From assembly GCF_963678635.1 (NCBI RefSeq), contig NC_087067.1, positions 47,172,001-47,236,000 on the forward strand: a stretch of 64,000 bases of DNA. Reading direction: 5' to 3'. Under the pieces are notes generated by a model. The model saw nothing but the letters and a program-made list of their open reading frames with translations. It did not search any database and was not told the origin of the DNA. The DNA comes from Symsagittifera roscoffensis. Taxonomy: Eukaryota; Xenacoelomorpha; Acoela; Convolutidae. How positions within the stretch are numbered: position 1 is the first letter of the stretch; every line of letters begins with the position of its first letter. This document shows positions 45,942-58,601 of this stretch, one piece after another. Both the position numbers and the translations under genes were made by a program.

Positions 45942-47320
45942 TGACCGACCTGTTATCTGATCTGATAAATAAATTGTTTGACAGATGTAATGACGCCGTT
46001 CAGTCTGATTAAAGACAATGGTTTCTCGGTTTCTCAGCGAAGTTTTGTTTGTTCTAACTATTTTCTTTTCGATTGTTCCACTAATTTAAACTAATCTTTA
46101 ACTAGTCTTAAACTAATGTGTCTGGTAAAAGGGATTTCTGGTATAAAGTTTATCTGGTAAAAGACCTAGCCCCGTTATACCTGATTCAATGCATAGACTG
46201 AAATTCAAATATCGTTTAAGTCACAATTTTTAATAAAAATTGTAATCAGAAAATCAAAAGTTTAAGGGTATAGCCAACATCAAATAAATTCCAATTTTGA
46301 TCAAGAAAAAAGTATTTTTCTCGTTCAGATCAAATTTTAGGCTTTATCTTTTTTCAAGGTTACAAAGAAACTGAAAATTAAATAAATATCAAGTGAAAAG
46401 TGTTTGCAGAAATGTGATCAAATCTGCTCCAAAGGGGTTTGTTCGTTAGATTTAGCGTTTTTTTTTCAATCTTTTTGTTCCGATCCTTGAAATAGCAGAG
46501 GAATTTCGTATTCGGGTGTGTTTTACTTTCTTTTTGTTCCACGCAAAATCGGTTACCAGAAATAATCATCGGACTGGGTTAATGATATAATCATATTGAA
46601 GCTCTTTCAGTCGTGTTTCGAACCCCATTAAAAAGCTCCAAAATTTTTTCCTAATGTCGAGGAAAACCGATTTTAAATTTTTGTTTTTTCGTCTAATTTC
46701 GAGCTACGAAAGCCAGCGAGCAGGCTTATTTATGCTTTTTTTAAGCCGTTTACAATGGCTTATTTATAATTAATTTTAATTTTACTCGATAGAAGTTAGT
46801 TCAAACCCAGTCTGAGATTTTGAATGCCATTTTGAAAACAAAGAACCTCAAAACTCAACAAATTTCAGCAAAACAATAAGATTTTTTTGAATTTTATATA
46901 TATTTTGTTTGTTTTTCTAGTCATTTCCATCAGAAACTGTTGTCCTGGTTGCCTATTTCACTATGATTGTCGAATATGCCTAAATTGTATTTTTACGTCA
47001 GATCCTTTTATCACACTACGCATAAAAAACTACACTAATTTGAAAAAAAAAATGTCTTGTAGTTTTTCGAAGACTATGGTCGGAACCTTCTGTGCGGTGC
47101 ACAGTAACCGGCTATCCCTATTTATTTGAGGAAAGACTTCACGAAGTTCTTGATGATAGCGAAGTTTTTTTTGTCCTGCGCGTTCAATGTCGCCCAGTAT
47201 GGTTTGCGTGATTAATTAGAACCAGCTGATCTCGAATCTATCATTTTGTATTCAATATTAAATCGCTAAGAGGCAATCGCGCTCTCGCCGAAACTTATTT
47301 CTTTAATTGAACACTTGGTA
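45942..47320. other. Repeat-derived intergenic sequence
   Basis: Contains a repeat at about 46490-46700 related to 57440-57620, and a short repeat at 47075-47130 related to 5766-5830 (GTCGGAACCTTCTGTGC ... GCACAGTAACCGGCTATCCC). No supported gene. Confidence 0.45.
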
Positions 47321-47985
47321 ATAAATGAAACTGAACTCCTACTGTGGATATGTAACCCCAATTGTGTCATATGGCTCACCCATATGGAAAGCAAATAAGT
47401 GTGAATTAAGAATTATTGAAGATGTCCAAAGAAAAGCTACACGTTGGATACTGTCATGTAACAACATCAACTATAAAGACAGACTGATTAGATTAAACCT
47501 GCTTCCACTGTCTCTCTACCACGAAATGCACGACATTCTCTTGCTTCATAAAATAATAAACGACCAATACAACTTCCATTGGAGACAATTTGTTCAGTTC
47601 AAAGAATCTACAGCCCCAACAAGAAGATCAACGAAAAATAACTTAGCGCATAAAAATTATCATTACGAAAAATCGAAAAGCAATTTCTGGCACAGAACAC
47701 CTATACTAGCAAGCAAATTTTTACAGACTCAGGAAGAAGAAGACCTGTTTGCGATGAAATACGAAAGACTCAAATCAAGCCTCAAAAACGTTTTCTGGAT
47801 ATATTTCATCAGTAAATATGAGGAAAGTGTCCCATGCACATGGAGAATAAACTGATGCAATAGCTGTGTAAACTCAAAGAAACTATAAAACTCAGTTTAA
47901 AACTCCCAACGCGGGGCATTTTAGCCCCATGGCTTTATGTCTAAATCCTTGTTTATTATTATTATTATTATTATTATTATATGTT
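47320..47985 (+). mobile_element. 5'-truncated LINE with 3' tail
   Basis: A 176-codon frame (47325-47855) encodes an RT thumb or connection-like C-terminus (TPIVSYGSPIWKANKCELRI, IEDVQRKATRWIL, YKDRLIRLNLLPLSLYHEM). It is followed by about 100 bp of 3' UTR with a hairpin (GGGGCATTTTAGCCCC) and a (TTA)n/(ATT)n tail ending at about 47982. The frame is undamaged, so the insertion is fairly recent. CR1- or RTE-like by its tail; clade not certain. Confidence 0.75.
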
Positions 47986-48326
47986 TCGTTTTCCTTCGCC
48001 ACTTTTGAAATTGTGCAATTATAAAATATTCATGGCCTCGTGGGGAACCCGCCCACCTTTTTTTGTTTCATTTTCTCAAAAGGCCAAATGATTTTCTCAT
48101 TTGTACATCCCAAGCAATTTCAGTAAATCAGCGACATTTAATGCGCACTTGAATTATAAGTATATGTTGGCTTAATGCTGTTCAATTGGTCAAACTGTTT
48201 GGAATTTCTAGAAAAGAGCGAATCGTGAGCGTGATTGGTCGAAGTAATTCAGCTTAATTCTCAACGGAGAATAATATTATTCTTTCAGATTGCTGGTTCT
48301 TCAGAATTTATCTATCTAATTGAACC
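47986..48326 (+). promoter_or_regulatory. Upstream region of glutamate synthase
   Basis: About 340 bp between the LINE tail and the start codon. ATTATAAAAT near 48018 could be a TATA-like element, but its position is not tested by anything else visible. No other motif stands out. Confidence 0.25.
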
Positions 48327-48616
48327 ATGGCTTGCAAGTGGTGTCACAGTCAACTGTTTCCTTCGGATGATCCCGAAAAACTGAACGATGAAAACCCGAA
48401 CTTTGGAATGTATTGTCCCAAAGAAGAGAAGGACGCGTGTGGTGTTGGGTTTGCTGTGGATATCAATGGAGAGCCGCATCGCCATATTGTGGACTCGGCC
48501 AGGACGATTCTGGAAAGAATGGAACATCGAGGAGGAGTGGGATGTGACAACGAAACAGGAGACGGAGCTGGAATTCTGGTGTCTATTCCGCATCACTTCT
48601 ACAAATACTTGCTCAT
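48327..48616 (+). CDS. GOGAT: Glutamate synthase (GOGAT), exon 1
   Basis: The ATG at 48327 has good context (AACCATGG). The exon codes for 96 residues plus 2 nt. A 37-residue propeptide without an obvious transit peptide ([18 protein letters not shown]...) precedes Cys38 in KDACGVGF, the nucleophile of class II (Ntn) amidotransferases that becomes the N-terminus after processing. The conserved block [20 protein letters not shown] and [13 protein letters not shown] follows. The GTTAGT donor after 48616 leaves phase 2; joined to 59388 it restores an ATG codon and continues the conserved domain. The amidotransferase releases ammonia from glutamine and channels it to the synthase site. Confidence 0.93.
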
Positions 48617-49084
48617 GTTAGTTTGGAAAAATAAATTTTTGTCGCTTTATTGTAAGTTTTTTAAGTTATAGAAAATATGAATAGTTTTTGATTATGACCA
48701 TGAAAACTTAAGGTAGGCAAAAAAATTTTAATTTGAACCAGTCATGTATTAGTTTTTTTGAAGCCTCAAATGAGTTTCAAGAAAAAGATATGCTAAAATT
48801 TGCGTACTAGATAAAATTCAATGCTCGCGTAGTAGACAATACTTTAAGGCGGCGATGGAAAATAAACGTTCGATGTTAAAAGCATATAATATATCGAAAG
48901 TTCGGACTACGCCGTTCAGTACACTAGCAGTGAATTAGTTTGACTCTACTTTTTTTCCCAACTACCTTGCAAAAATAAATGCTCATTTGGTGGCACTTTT
49001 GCTATAACCACGATCTGTAACATTGGAAATTCTATAGCATTTGTTTTCTGCATTATTTGTGACTAGTGAGAGTGCTACTGAAGT

Positions 49085-49190
49085 TTAGCGCCCATGGCTG
49101 AGAGGGAAGGACGTGAGACTCCAAACCTCGAGGGCGATGGTTCGAATCCGGCAATTAGCAACTTTTGGTTCGAATCCGGCGAGGTTTACT
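49085..49190 (+). repeat. tRNA-like SINE head
   Basis: ATGGCTGAGAGGGAAGG resembles an A box and GGTTCGAATCCGGC is a consensus B box, spaced as in a class II tRNA. GGTTCGAATCCGG is repeated 30 bp later (49169). No matching acceptor stem is present, so a SINE or tRNA pseudogene is likelier than a functional tRNA. Confidence 0.5.
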
Positions 49191-49384
49191 AAGTCGATGC
49201 TTATTTCTACTTTTTCTAATTTACTTAATAGAGCTGCTTATTGTCCGTTTTCTCGCTAGTGTTTGCGAAGCGCATCTTCGCCTATGTGTAAATTTTTTAT
49301 TCAAAGTGCTGGAGATAAGATAAGTTTGATGTCTTATAAATGAATTGTTAATACCTTAAAACAAGCGTGAATCAATTAGTGCTA

Positions 49385-49560
49385 TTATAGAGGAGGGACG
49401 ATTGAAGTAAATACCTTTAACGACAACGCATTAAATGCTGACTTTACTTAATTCCTGCAATATTGTATTGATGTATTTATATAATGCTGGTATGGGCCTT
49501 ATCCAGCTTGTGCACGATCGTACCTAAACGGAAGGGCCATTTTTATAATTTACCCTTTTT
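49385..49560 (+). mobile_element. 5'-truncated 3' end of the 39.6-kb retroelement
   Basis: GAGGGACGATTGAAGTAAAT ... TTAATTCCTGCAATATTG ... CTAAACGGAAGGGCC matches the reverse complement of 39635-39800. Only the last few codons (EEGRLK, stop) and the 3' UTR are present, the expected product of target-primed reverse transcription. Confidence 0.75.
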
Positions 49561-50639
49561 TAAAAAACAATCGTGAAAGATTTTTCTATAGAAAAAAAAA
49601 TTTCCCCTCATGCAATCAAAGAAATTCATAAGCAATTAAGAATGGCTAGTTGCTGTTCAATTAGCTAAAAGTGTTTAGATCATAATAATTTTCCAAACGA
49701 AAATAAGAAAAAAATAAAATCAAGACCAATAGGGCTTTAATATGATACCGCATTTTACTCATCAGGAGCTTTCCTCGAGGTAATCAAAAACGGCTCGTGT
49801 TTTTGTTCCGACGACTTAAAAAAGTGGTAAAGAACTAATAGCCGAATTTGAAAAAGGTTCGGCAAACAAATGTAGCATTTACAAACCGTTTCATAACAGA
49901 ACAGAAGAGTTATGATTTTCAAAAACGTTTCTGCATTTTTTTGGATAAACGGTTCCTGCTAATGTTATATCAGCTCAGTCAACCTATGATGCGTAGTTTC
50001 AAGGGCGGAAATTGCAAATGCTTATGGCTGTATAAGAAGGGATGAATCGTAAGAATGTTGATTTAGAACATTTTAACTTGGTTTTTTTTTCTACGACAGT
50101 TTCATTTTCGACCTAACGAGGGTCGACCCATGTTTTTTCGCTTAAGTTGACGCTCAGTAATTGATTCTTAATCCCTGCTAACGCTGTTGATGAATCTCAT
50201 CCGATATAAAGAGATGAAATTTTTGTAGATAAAGTTTTTTCGATTTTATCCAAGTAATTTTTTCAACTTAGTTTTTCAAAAATTGGCTTCCTTTTTTATT
50301 CTCGTCATGCAATGTTTTAATTGTATCACAAGTGGTACTTGTATCTCCTGGATCGTTATCTCCTGTACAGTAAACTTTTGAGAATAAACAATCCTAGAGT
50401 GAACTTGGAAGAAAAATCTCGCATTTTCGCACAGCTCGATTTGGATATTCGGTCATCCTGAATAGTTACTCGTGACATTTATTTTTTAATTATATGCACT
50501 GTTAGCAATCTAGGGCCGCATGATAAGCATCATTTTTATTTTCTGTAATGGATTGAACCGCTTCATTTAGCTGAACACCTTCAGCTGAATGAGAGAAAAA
50601 CGTTTATTTTACGTGTAAAAATCATAATTACCAACAAAG

Positions 50640-51240
50640 AGATAGATCCAATTACAGATTTTATCAAATTCATCAGTGATAGCTTCAGATGAGAAATAAG
50701 GATTGATAGGGCCAATACTTCAAAGTGGAATGCTCAATTAGCTCGTAGGAGCGGCAGAGCTCAACTCATTTATAAAAATGGCCTTATGTAAAAAGCTGAA
50801 CCCACGAAAACAGAGCACTTTAGATTCAGACAACTTCAAAGCTGAACCTTTGTTCAATTATTGAACTTTAGTGGCATGCCCTACCTAATCCGCTGGGGGA
50901 AGTTATTACTGTTCTACGGATTAGACGAAACTACAAACCCACTAAAATTAACGAACCCATTATCGCCAACAGTCCACAAGACTACAACAGCAACGCTAAG
51001 GCACAATCATTAGCATATTAAATGATTTTTGCAAAAGGTCACAATACTGTCTCTTATTCCAAACTTCTTAATGAGCTACGTATCCAAGTCCCAGGGGTAA
51101 ACGCTACTGGATAATTGCCTGTTATTTAAACTACTGAAAACAGCTAGTTCGCATGGGTGAGACTATTTCTTCTATTTTGGATGTTTTAGTGGATTCAGGC
51201 AAGGTTCACTACTTTTTCCCTTACTCCTTGTTTCACTTGC
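50640..51240 (+). pseudogene. Decayed LINE-like RT fragment
   Basis: HALPNPLGEVITVLRIRRNY and MIFAKGHNTVSYSKLLNEL lie in one broken frame, and near 51195 SGFRQGSLLFPLLL resembles the RT block usually GVRQGCPLSPLLF. Too decayed to place. Confidence 0.35.
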
Positions 51241-51320
51241 GAAAGCAAATTACTTGTAATCGAGAACTAGACTTTTTCTTGTAAACAAAGTTCCTTACAA
51301 ATTCTGCTAAGATGATGAGT
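51236..51320 (+). repeat. Dispersed repeat, copy 1 (with 51769-51850)
   Basis: ACTTGCGAAAGCAAATTACT ... CTTACAAATTCT matches 51769 onward (ACTTGCGAAAGCAAGTGTCT ... CTTACAAATCTT) with scattered differences. Confidence 0.7.
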
Positions 51321-51768
51321 TCTGCTGACATGCTCATTTCTGCAGGCACGCTTGTTTTTTTTGAAAATTCAAAAAGAACTGCCTCATAGTTTTTTGAGGA
51401 AACAATTATTTTTCTCAATTGTATTGGCAAAATGCTGTTTTTCCGGATTTGTAGTTTTCGTCCTAATTTCTATCGGCTGATTTTCCGTTTTTTAAATGCA
51501 ATTTATATTATCTCGTGCACTTTCCCAGCAGTTTCTGTTTAAGCCTTAAGTGTAACAATTTTTGATTCAAACATTTACTATAACTGAAAGTTGTTCTGTA
51601 GTTTGTAAATTTACCACCTTTTATTTTTAATGATTTTTTTTCGGATCACGTAGGTACTCGTAGGTTAAGTTAAACGGGCTTCGTTTAACCGTGATTCGAA
51701 CGGCATTTTAAACAAAATTTTTAGTCTAGTTTTGAGCGAGTGAAGCGATCAGTAACTTTCGTTATTAC

Positions 51769-51850
51769 ACTTGCGAAAGCAAGTGTCTTGTAATCGGGAA
51801 CTAGATTTTTACCCGTAAACAACTTTTCTTACAAATCTTACTTTCTTTGT
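51769..51850 (+). repeat. Dispersed repeat, copy 2 (with 51236-51320)
   Basis: Second copy, directly upstream of the tRNA-like sequence at 51883, so it may be part of the same SINE-like unit. Confidence 0.7.
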
Positions 51851-51882
51851 TATTACAACTTAACAAATTCCAGGATCTTTTG

Positions 51883-51960
51883 CACTTGGCCGAGAGATGC
51901 TGTGGTTTCCTTTGCACCCTAAGGTCTGGGGTTCGAGTTCCGGTCGGACTTAATTTTTTT
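51883..51960 (+). repeat. tRNA-like SINE head
   Basis: TTGGCCGAGAGATGC (A box-like), a possible CCTT/AAGG anticodon stem, and GGGTTCGAGTTCCGG (B box), then AATTTTTTT as a Pol III terminator-like run. No full acceptor stem. Confidence 0.5.
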
Positions 51961-52169
51961 CAGTATGTATGATTTTAAAAATTGAATTGTGGGATTTTCG
52001 TTAAAAATTGAACTGTGGGACTTTCGTTTGTCCGCTCAAATTTAGTCGGCGTAGATGCTACATCGCGGATTTTTCTCGTGCTGTGAGCAATTTTCATTAT
52101 TGCTGCAAGTGTTGTTAGTTTTAGTTTTAGCAGGGGCGACTTGAAACTTATTTTTCAAAAATCGCTTTT

Positions 52170-52310
52170 TCGGCTCAACTTATATCTGCTCAAAAATTGT
52201 CGGCTTCGTTTCCGCTTCGTAAGTGTTGTTTTGTTGCTTATTTAATATTCAATTATTTTGATTGACATGGCATGTTCTGCCTAGAATGAACGTTTGTCGA
52301 GAAAACTTAG
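52170..52310 (+). repeat. Dispersed repeat, copy 1 (with 53180-53320)
   Basis: Shares TCTGCTCAAAAATTGTCGGC, TTTCCGCTTCGTAAGTG and CATGGCATGTTCTGCCTAGA with the copy at 53180. Confidence 0.7.
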
Positions 52311-52584
52311 TTTGTTTACGAAAACAATAATTTTGGAAGTTTCATTTAGCGCATCCTTGGCAATAAAAACTAAAAATTGTGCAAAAAAGAGATTTTGTTT
52401 TTCGGTTTTCCTTATTTGTTTTTCACTTTTCCAAGACACCTGTTGTCGATTTTGATTTTGTACGGCTGCAATAAGCAAGCATTATCAAACTGCATAGTAG
52501 ACGTTTTCTAGTTAACAACTAGTTTAACATAATCATTTGATAGCTTGCTTTATTAATGAAGGTAATTTTCATGAAAATGTGGGT

Positions 52585-52665
52585 CCAATAGAGTGGTGGT
52601 AAGAAGCGGGGGTATGTCGCGAAGGATCAAGAGTTCGAACTCGAAACCCTGCCAGTTTATAATTC
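52585..52665 (+). repeat. tRNA-like SINE head
   Basis: ATAGAGTGGTGGTAAGAAGC (A box-like) and AAGAGTTCGAACTCG (B box-like), followed by CCTGCCAGTTT. Different from the heads at 49088 and 51883, so a separate family. Confidence 0.4.
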
Positions 52666-52735
52666 AATGAAGGTAGTTCAGACTCTTATATAGGTCGTGA
52701 TAATTTGTTTTTGGCTTTTTTTTTCAAGAAAAACT

Positions 52736-52845
52736 TATTTTTGAGGCTCAGATTTACTTCTTCGCGGGTTGACTTTTAATTTTTTTTTCTAGTTGAACTC
52801 AATTCCTTTGGTAAAAGGAAGGCACACTCCACTCTCGAATGTAAA
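52736..52845 (+). repeat. Dispersed repeat (with 58000-58100)
   Basis: GAGGCTCAGATTTACTTC, GGTTGACTTTTAATTT, CCTTTGGTAAAAGGAAGGCA and ACTCCACTCTCGAA correspond to GGCTCAATTTCATTTTTTCG, GGTTTGACTTTTGG, CCTTTGTAAAAAGGAAGGCA and ACTCCGCTATCGAA at 58005-58100. Confidence 0.7.
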
Positions 52846-53179
52846 AATCACGAAAAATGTGATCGACTTCTAATTTTGAAAACGGAATTCAATTATCAAA
52901 TTTTCCAGCGGAATAAAAACTTTACCCAATGATCCAATTTTCTCAAATTGGGTTATTTTCATCAAAAAGTTTTAATTATATATTATTCGAGAAAACCAAA
53001 GAGGTTTAATTCCATCTATTTTTGATTTCGAAGTTTGATCTTTTTTCAAATTACGTTTATCTCTTTTTTTTGCGTTTCTCTCTTTTCCAACTGTCAGTTG
53101 GCTCTATTCATTATAGTTGCGAAGGTTGTTCATAACGTTTGCAATAGACTTGAAACTTTTCAAAAAAAAAATATTTTTT

Positions 53180-53320
53180 TTTCCGGCTCAACTGGTGTCT
53201 GCTCAAAAGTTGTCGGCTTTGTTTCCGCTTCGTCAGTTTTATTCCGTTACTAATTTCAAATTCAAATGTTTTGCTTGGCATGTTTGCCTAGATTGAAATT
53301 TTATCGAGACAAATGAACAT
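53180..53320 (+). repeat. Dispersed repeat, copy 2 (with 52170-52310)
   Basis: TCTGCTCAAAAGTTGTCGGC, TTTCCGCTTCGTCAG and GGCATGTTTGCCTAGATTGA; followed by a block (CGCAAGTGATGCGCAAGC ... TTCGCCTCTGTG) related to 49257-49300. Confidence 0.7.
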
Positions 53321-56300
53321 TTCAGAAGACCGTTTTTTTAGCATTTTTTGATTTCTTGTACTTCTAATGTTTTTTATGTTTGTGTTGTATCGCAAGTGAT
53401 GCGCAAGCTCTCTGCTTCGCCTCTGTGTTAATAATTTTTTTATTTTTTGGAATTTTTTGTGATACTTGCGCAGCGACCGGCGTCCCATAATTCTTTTCAG
53501 AAAATGTATTATTCCGCCAATAAAAGTTGTAACAATACAGGAAGTGTATCATTTCTTGAAAATGTTACTAGCAATAAATAGCTTTTTTAAAGTAAGTATT
53601 AAAAATTTAAGAAAATTGGTCATCGAAAGTCGATTATTCTCAAAACGAATTAGAACCTGCGGCTTAAATTTTAAAGTTTTGTTGTTAGCTACCCCACTGG
53701 TTATATCAGTACATTTTTGAAAAACTTGTTGCAATTTAGTCTTCTGTTATAGTTTTTTCTTTCAGATTTGCGACTGTGAAGTTGTTCCTTCGCAAAGTCT
53801 TGTTCCAATTTGGCCCTAGATTGTCTAAGAACGGACGATTGGTTTCAGGTTTGTTATTAAGTGAAAAGTGACAAGCAGCCTGAAGCAGGTTTTGCTATGT
53901 TTTTTTGTTGTGTCAGAGTCTGAGAACAACTAGTTTTTTTCAAATTCTTTTATCAAAGAATCAGAAAATTATTTTGAAAAAATTAAAATCTATCTAACCT
54001 TTAACATAAAGCACATAAAATTGACCGTGGTTTCATTGAAATACTAAAAAACGACTGGATTTGCTTCATTTTTGCTAAAATATTAGTCACTGCAACAAAT
54101 TGACCAATCGAGATAAGTATACCAAAATTTCTATCTAACCTTTATCTCGATTGGTCGTTTTGCTGCTGTGACCAATATTTTGGCGAAAATGAAACGAATC
54201 CAAAGTTTCTTATCTTTCAATGAAACGACGGGCATTTAACTTGCTGCTATACAAAAATGATTCTTTTTCCAGAAATGAAAATCTCTTGTACTTTTAATTA
54301 AGAGTCTACGAACGTAGTGAAGACTCTTGTATTGGTCGTGGGGATTTTTTTTTTCAGGAACAAGATTTAAAATGCTCTTGTAACGCAGTTTTTTTTCCAT
54401 ATATGTCAATGCATTTAGGTATATATGCATTTTTTGAGTTCAATTCTAATTCAACTGCTGAAAGTTAGTTGAATTGTTTTTTCCCAATAGGAACGTGAAA
54501 ATAGCGCAAAAAACGTACGACTTTTGGTATCGAAAGTGGAATTTAGTTTTTAGATGTCCCAGCGGAATAATTTTTTTTACTATTGATCCAGTTTTCTCAA
54601 ATTGAGTTAGTTTTATCAAAAATATCAATCTTAAGTTCGTCTTGAAATTCAAAGAGGGTTAAGGCCATATATTTTTTACATGAAATTCAAAGTTGAAGTT
54701 TAAAAAAAAACATATATACTTTTTGGTTCCTTGCGTTCATTGACTCTTTTCCAACTGTCTTTCGGCTATTTATATATTTTTTAGGCAAAACATGATGCCA
54801 GCAGCTGTTGACACCTGGATTGTAAATACGATATTGAAAAATTGAGAGCTAAAAATAATTGACTTTTGAAAAACAACATTTCTGCCTTTTTTTTCTTCAA
54901 ATTATTGATTATTACAAGGCATTGATTATTTGGCGAACTGCTAGTGACAGTTTTACGGCCGATCTTGTACGCGCGGTCATAACTAAATCCATCAGTATAA
55001 GCACTCTAATACGCGTGAAATTTTTCCCTGCTTTTTGTTTGCGTCACAAGATATGCTGCTTATAAGTGAGGGCCTTTTCAAATAGTGTGCAGATTTATCT
55101 TTACTAAAATAGAAATTGTGCTGTTCCAACTTCATGTAAAAGGTTTGTTCTCAGCAATATTGGTAGGAGATTTTTTCAGTGCCCTTTGTTGTGAAAATAA
55201 AGCGGTTGATTTTGACCATTTTTGAAATGCATATATGTATGTTATCTAGTGCGTAGGAGCGTAGCAAATAACTGGAAGGTATTATTCTTCCTCAAATTAC
55301 CCCCTTGGTGTTTTTCCATTGATGCACCATGTGAAATTCCTGATCAATTTTGTTCATGCTGTTGTAGTGTTCAATAAGGAGTGGATAGATGGAACCGTAT
55401 GTAAGCTTCTCGATGGAGTATAGCCTGTTAATTGCACATTTTTATGATCGAGAACTACTTATTAGTATTTTGGAAGGCACGTTTTAGCTGTAGAACTTGA
55501 ACAAAAAAAAACTCAAAGCTGAAATTGAATATATTATGTTTACAAAATATAAGCGTCATTTTATTGCGCACCGATATAATAATTCAACTGATTTCTTTCG
55601 TCTCCTTTTCTCGTATTTTTCAAGTCAAAAGCAATAAATGACCGTTTAGTAGATACCAAATAAAAACTGAACAAATGGTCAATTTTATGTCAATTTAGTA
55701 CTCGTCGGGTTTGATCAATTTTATTGACTTGTCAGTCAATCTTGCGTTTGGTCAGCCAGCAGTAGAAAGCCACGATGTTATCAAAATCTGGTCGTGCTTG
55801 AAAATACATGAAGCATTGATTTGGTCAATTAGTGATGCAAATCTCATTTTCCTACCAAAATAGGTCCCCTCGAGTTTCTAGCTTTTTAATTCAATTTTTA
55901 CCCTTGTTTCCTCAAGTTTGAAAGGTGGATTTGAACGCAGTTCAATGGGTATTTTTAAGAGCGTAATCAAACGGAAAGTTGCCTTTTTAGTGCATTGAGA
56001 CTAGCAGTATAAATCCGTTTTTGAAAGAGCAAGTTGATGAAAGGAAGCAGTTAGCCATTTTGATACTGGCTGTGTAAATTCATGCGGCATCGGTGGGACT
56101 AAAAATACTGGCCACTTAACTCAGACACCATTTAGCGCTAACTCCTAGTTCATTTTTTGCCCCTCATTTTCAGTTTTATGAAAGGTTTTAAATCTAAAAT
56201 TATCAATTAGCTACGAAGTAAATTTTCACTTATGTTCTTTGAATTTCATTTTGCCATGCTGGCTTTTCACGTTCAATTGGAGCCAAAGTGGTGATCGTGC

Positions 56301-56424
56301 AAATTCTAGCTAAATACAAGTGCGAAAAGTCCGTTTTATTGCTCTAGATATTGATATACCCACTTAATTAAAGTGTTCATTACTGTCTGTATTTCTATGC
56401 GAGTGAGCGCTGTCAACAATTTTG

Positions 56425-56500
56425 GTATAGTGGAGAAATCGAGTGCCTATCAAACCAGAGGATGGAGTTTGAACCCAGGGCTTGGAAACATTAATGACCA
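56425..56500 (+). repeat. tRNA-like sequence
   Basis: TTGGTATAGTGGAGAAATCG (A box-like) and GGAGTTTGAACCCAGG (B box-like). Weak; no acceptor stem. Confidence 0.3.
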
Positions 56501-57439
56501 TCAATTATCTGCATTTATTGCAATAGAACACGAAGGCTATAGTACTCTGCTTGCTGTTGAAGTTTGCCAATTGTCTTATAAATAACAAAAGTAGCCTGTT
56601 GTAGTAAGAGTAGCTCAAAAAGTTCCGATCGCGTGACTTTTATAAGGAAAAACAATGAAAAAATGAGTTTTTAATTTTTTTTTATTAGCAGAAGGTTAAG
56701 CATTGGTTAATGAGCTGTAAGGATTAGTTAATAATGTTAGCTAGAATTTTAAAAAAATAATAAATTGATCATGCTTCCTTTAAAAAGAAGAATTAGGTTG
56801 GAAAATCAGTCTGCTGAAGTTTCCTGTCTGAAAAACTATAAAAAAAATGAATACCCTTTTTTCTACTCCTGAATTTTTTGGGAATCCGAGTGACGACCGA
56901 TAGGGCTTTGATATGAGGCCGCCTTTGATCTTATACGTGATTTCTTTGTGGCTATCAAAATCAGGCGGAACAAAACATAAGCCAATCCATAGTTCATTCC
57001 CAACCCTTAAGAGGGTAGTCGTAACCGGGCCTATTCTCATGAGCGAAAGTTCTCAACCAATCAACGCCTTTTAAACTGCCTAAGGCGGACTGAATTTCTT
57101 GCTTCGTTTTCGCATCTGAGCTTGATTGATTGACAAAAGTTTCGCTCATTCAGTCCTTCGCGCATTAGAGATTTCCCTAGTCGGAAAAATAGGCAGCAAT
57201 TAACAATTTGCTTGTTGAAATATGTATCCAAGAAAACAAGCTTTACCGCGCTTTTGCAACGCGAAAATTCCTATAGTCCTGTTTTTGAACTAAAACGGGG
57301 AAATAATGGATGAATCCAATTGTTTTTCAGGCCGGGATGTGTTGCGAAGTTTTAAAGAGATTTTAAAAAACGACCGGAAAAACCTGGCTGTGATTATATA
57401 AGTTTTATTGTGCTGAGCACTTAAAGTAGGGAAGATTTT

Positions 57440-57640
57440 TGTCTTTGGGTGTGCTGTATTGTTCTTTTAAACTTTTTTCTCACGCAAAATCAGGTTTCAA
57501 GTTAATGATCGGAATGAGACGAGTGATATATCATATTATAGCTCTTTCAGTCTTGTGTCAAGAAAAGCCGGTTTGAAGTGTTTGATTTTTTTTTTGTTCA
57601 ATTTCGAGCAAATAAAGCGAGTGAGAATGTATATAATAGG
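57440..57640 (+). repeat. Dispersed repeat (with 46490-46700)
   Basis: CACGCAAAATCAGGTTTC, TTAATGATCGGAATGAG, ATATTATAGCTCTTTCAGTC and AAGCCGGTTTGAA correspond to blocks at 46540-46680 in the same order. Confidence 0.65.
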
Positions 57641-58601
57641 GCGATATGCTTTTAATTAAGCTGTGAAATCTTGGTTTTACTCCATTTTAATTATAGGAAT
57701 AGAAATTTTAATTATAGGAATTTAATTTTGGAAATAGAAATTTTTGAAAAGGTTTTCTACAAAAACTAATTTTTTGGTTTTCATATCGAAAAAATTTGTC
57801 TATTATGCCTGAATCTTAAGCTTTCATTCAGATCTTCTCATCACGTCGCGGACAGCAATCATCCATCCTTGTTGTTCCGAATACTCTCAAAAAAGGAAAT
57901 GAACTATGATTATGCTTTGTTTTTAAGATTCAATGAATATTGGAAGACTCATGTAGTTCTTGATTTTAAAAAAAAATTCAGGTTAACTTTCAAAATTTGT
58001 TCAGGCTCAATTTCATTTTTTCGTGGTTTGACTTTTGGTTTCTTTTTTAAGTTCAGTTCGTTTCCTTTGTAAAAAGGAAGGCAAACTCCGCTATCGAACA
58101 GCAAAATTGGAAAGCTCGCGAAAAACGTGATTGACTTCTTATTTCGAAAATGGATTTTAATTTTCACATTTCCTAGCCAAATAAACAATTTAAATATTAA
58201 TCCAGTTTTCTCAATTGAGTTTATTGGAAAAGTGCCTTTCATAATCGAATCAGGCGCACAGAAACATTTTAATCGATGTTGCTGTAATACCATTGGTAAC
58301 AATTGATTTGATACCTTGATTAACAAGACATTAAAACGGCAAAGTTCTCGTGAGCCAGAAAAAAGTAGCTGCAATTCCTATTTTAAAGACAGGAAATAGT
58401 AACACCACACTATTTTGACCTACAAAAAGAACAACCAAAGATTTTTTCAACATTTTAGGAAGCGGTGGTGCTCATCGATCAGTTAAATCTTTTATCTATT
58501 ATATATTTAAACGCGGGCTTCACTATCTCGCCATGCTTAATTTCTTTGACGTTTAAATTCATTGATTATTCCACCAAGTAAGAAATAATTAACCCAATCG
58601 A

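Noticed and set aside
49085-49160. A functional class II tRNA gene
   Set aside because: A and B boxes are present but no 7-bp acceptor stem closes the structure, and the B box is duplicated nearby.
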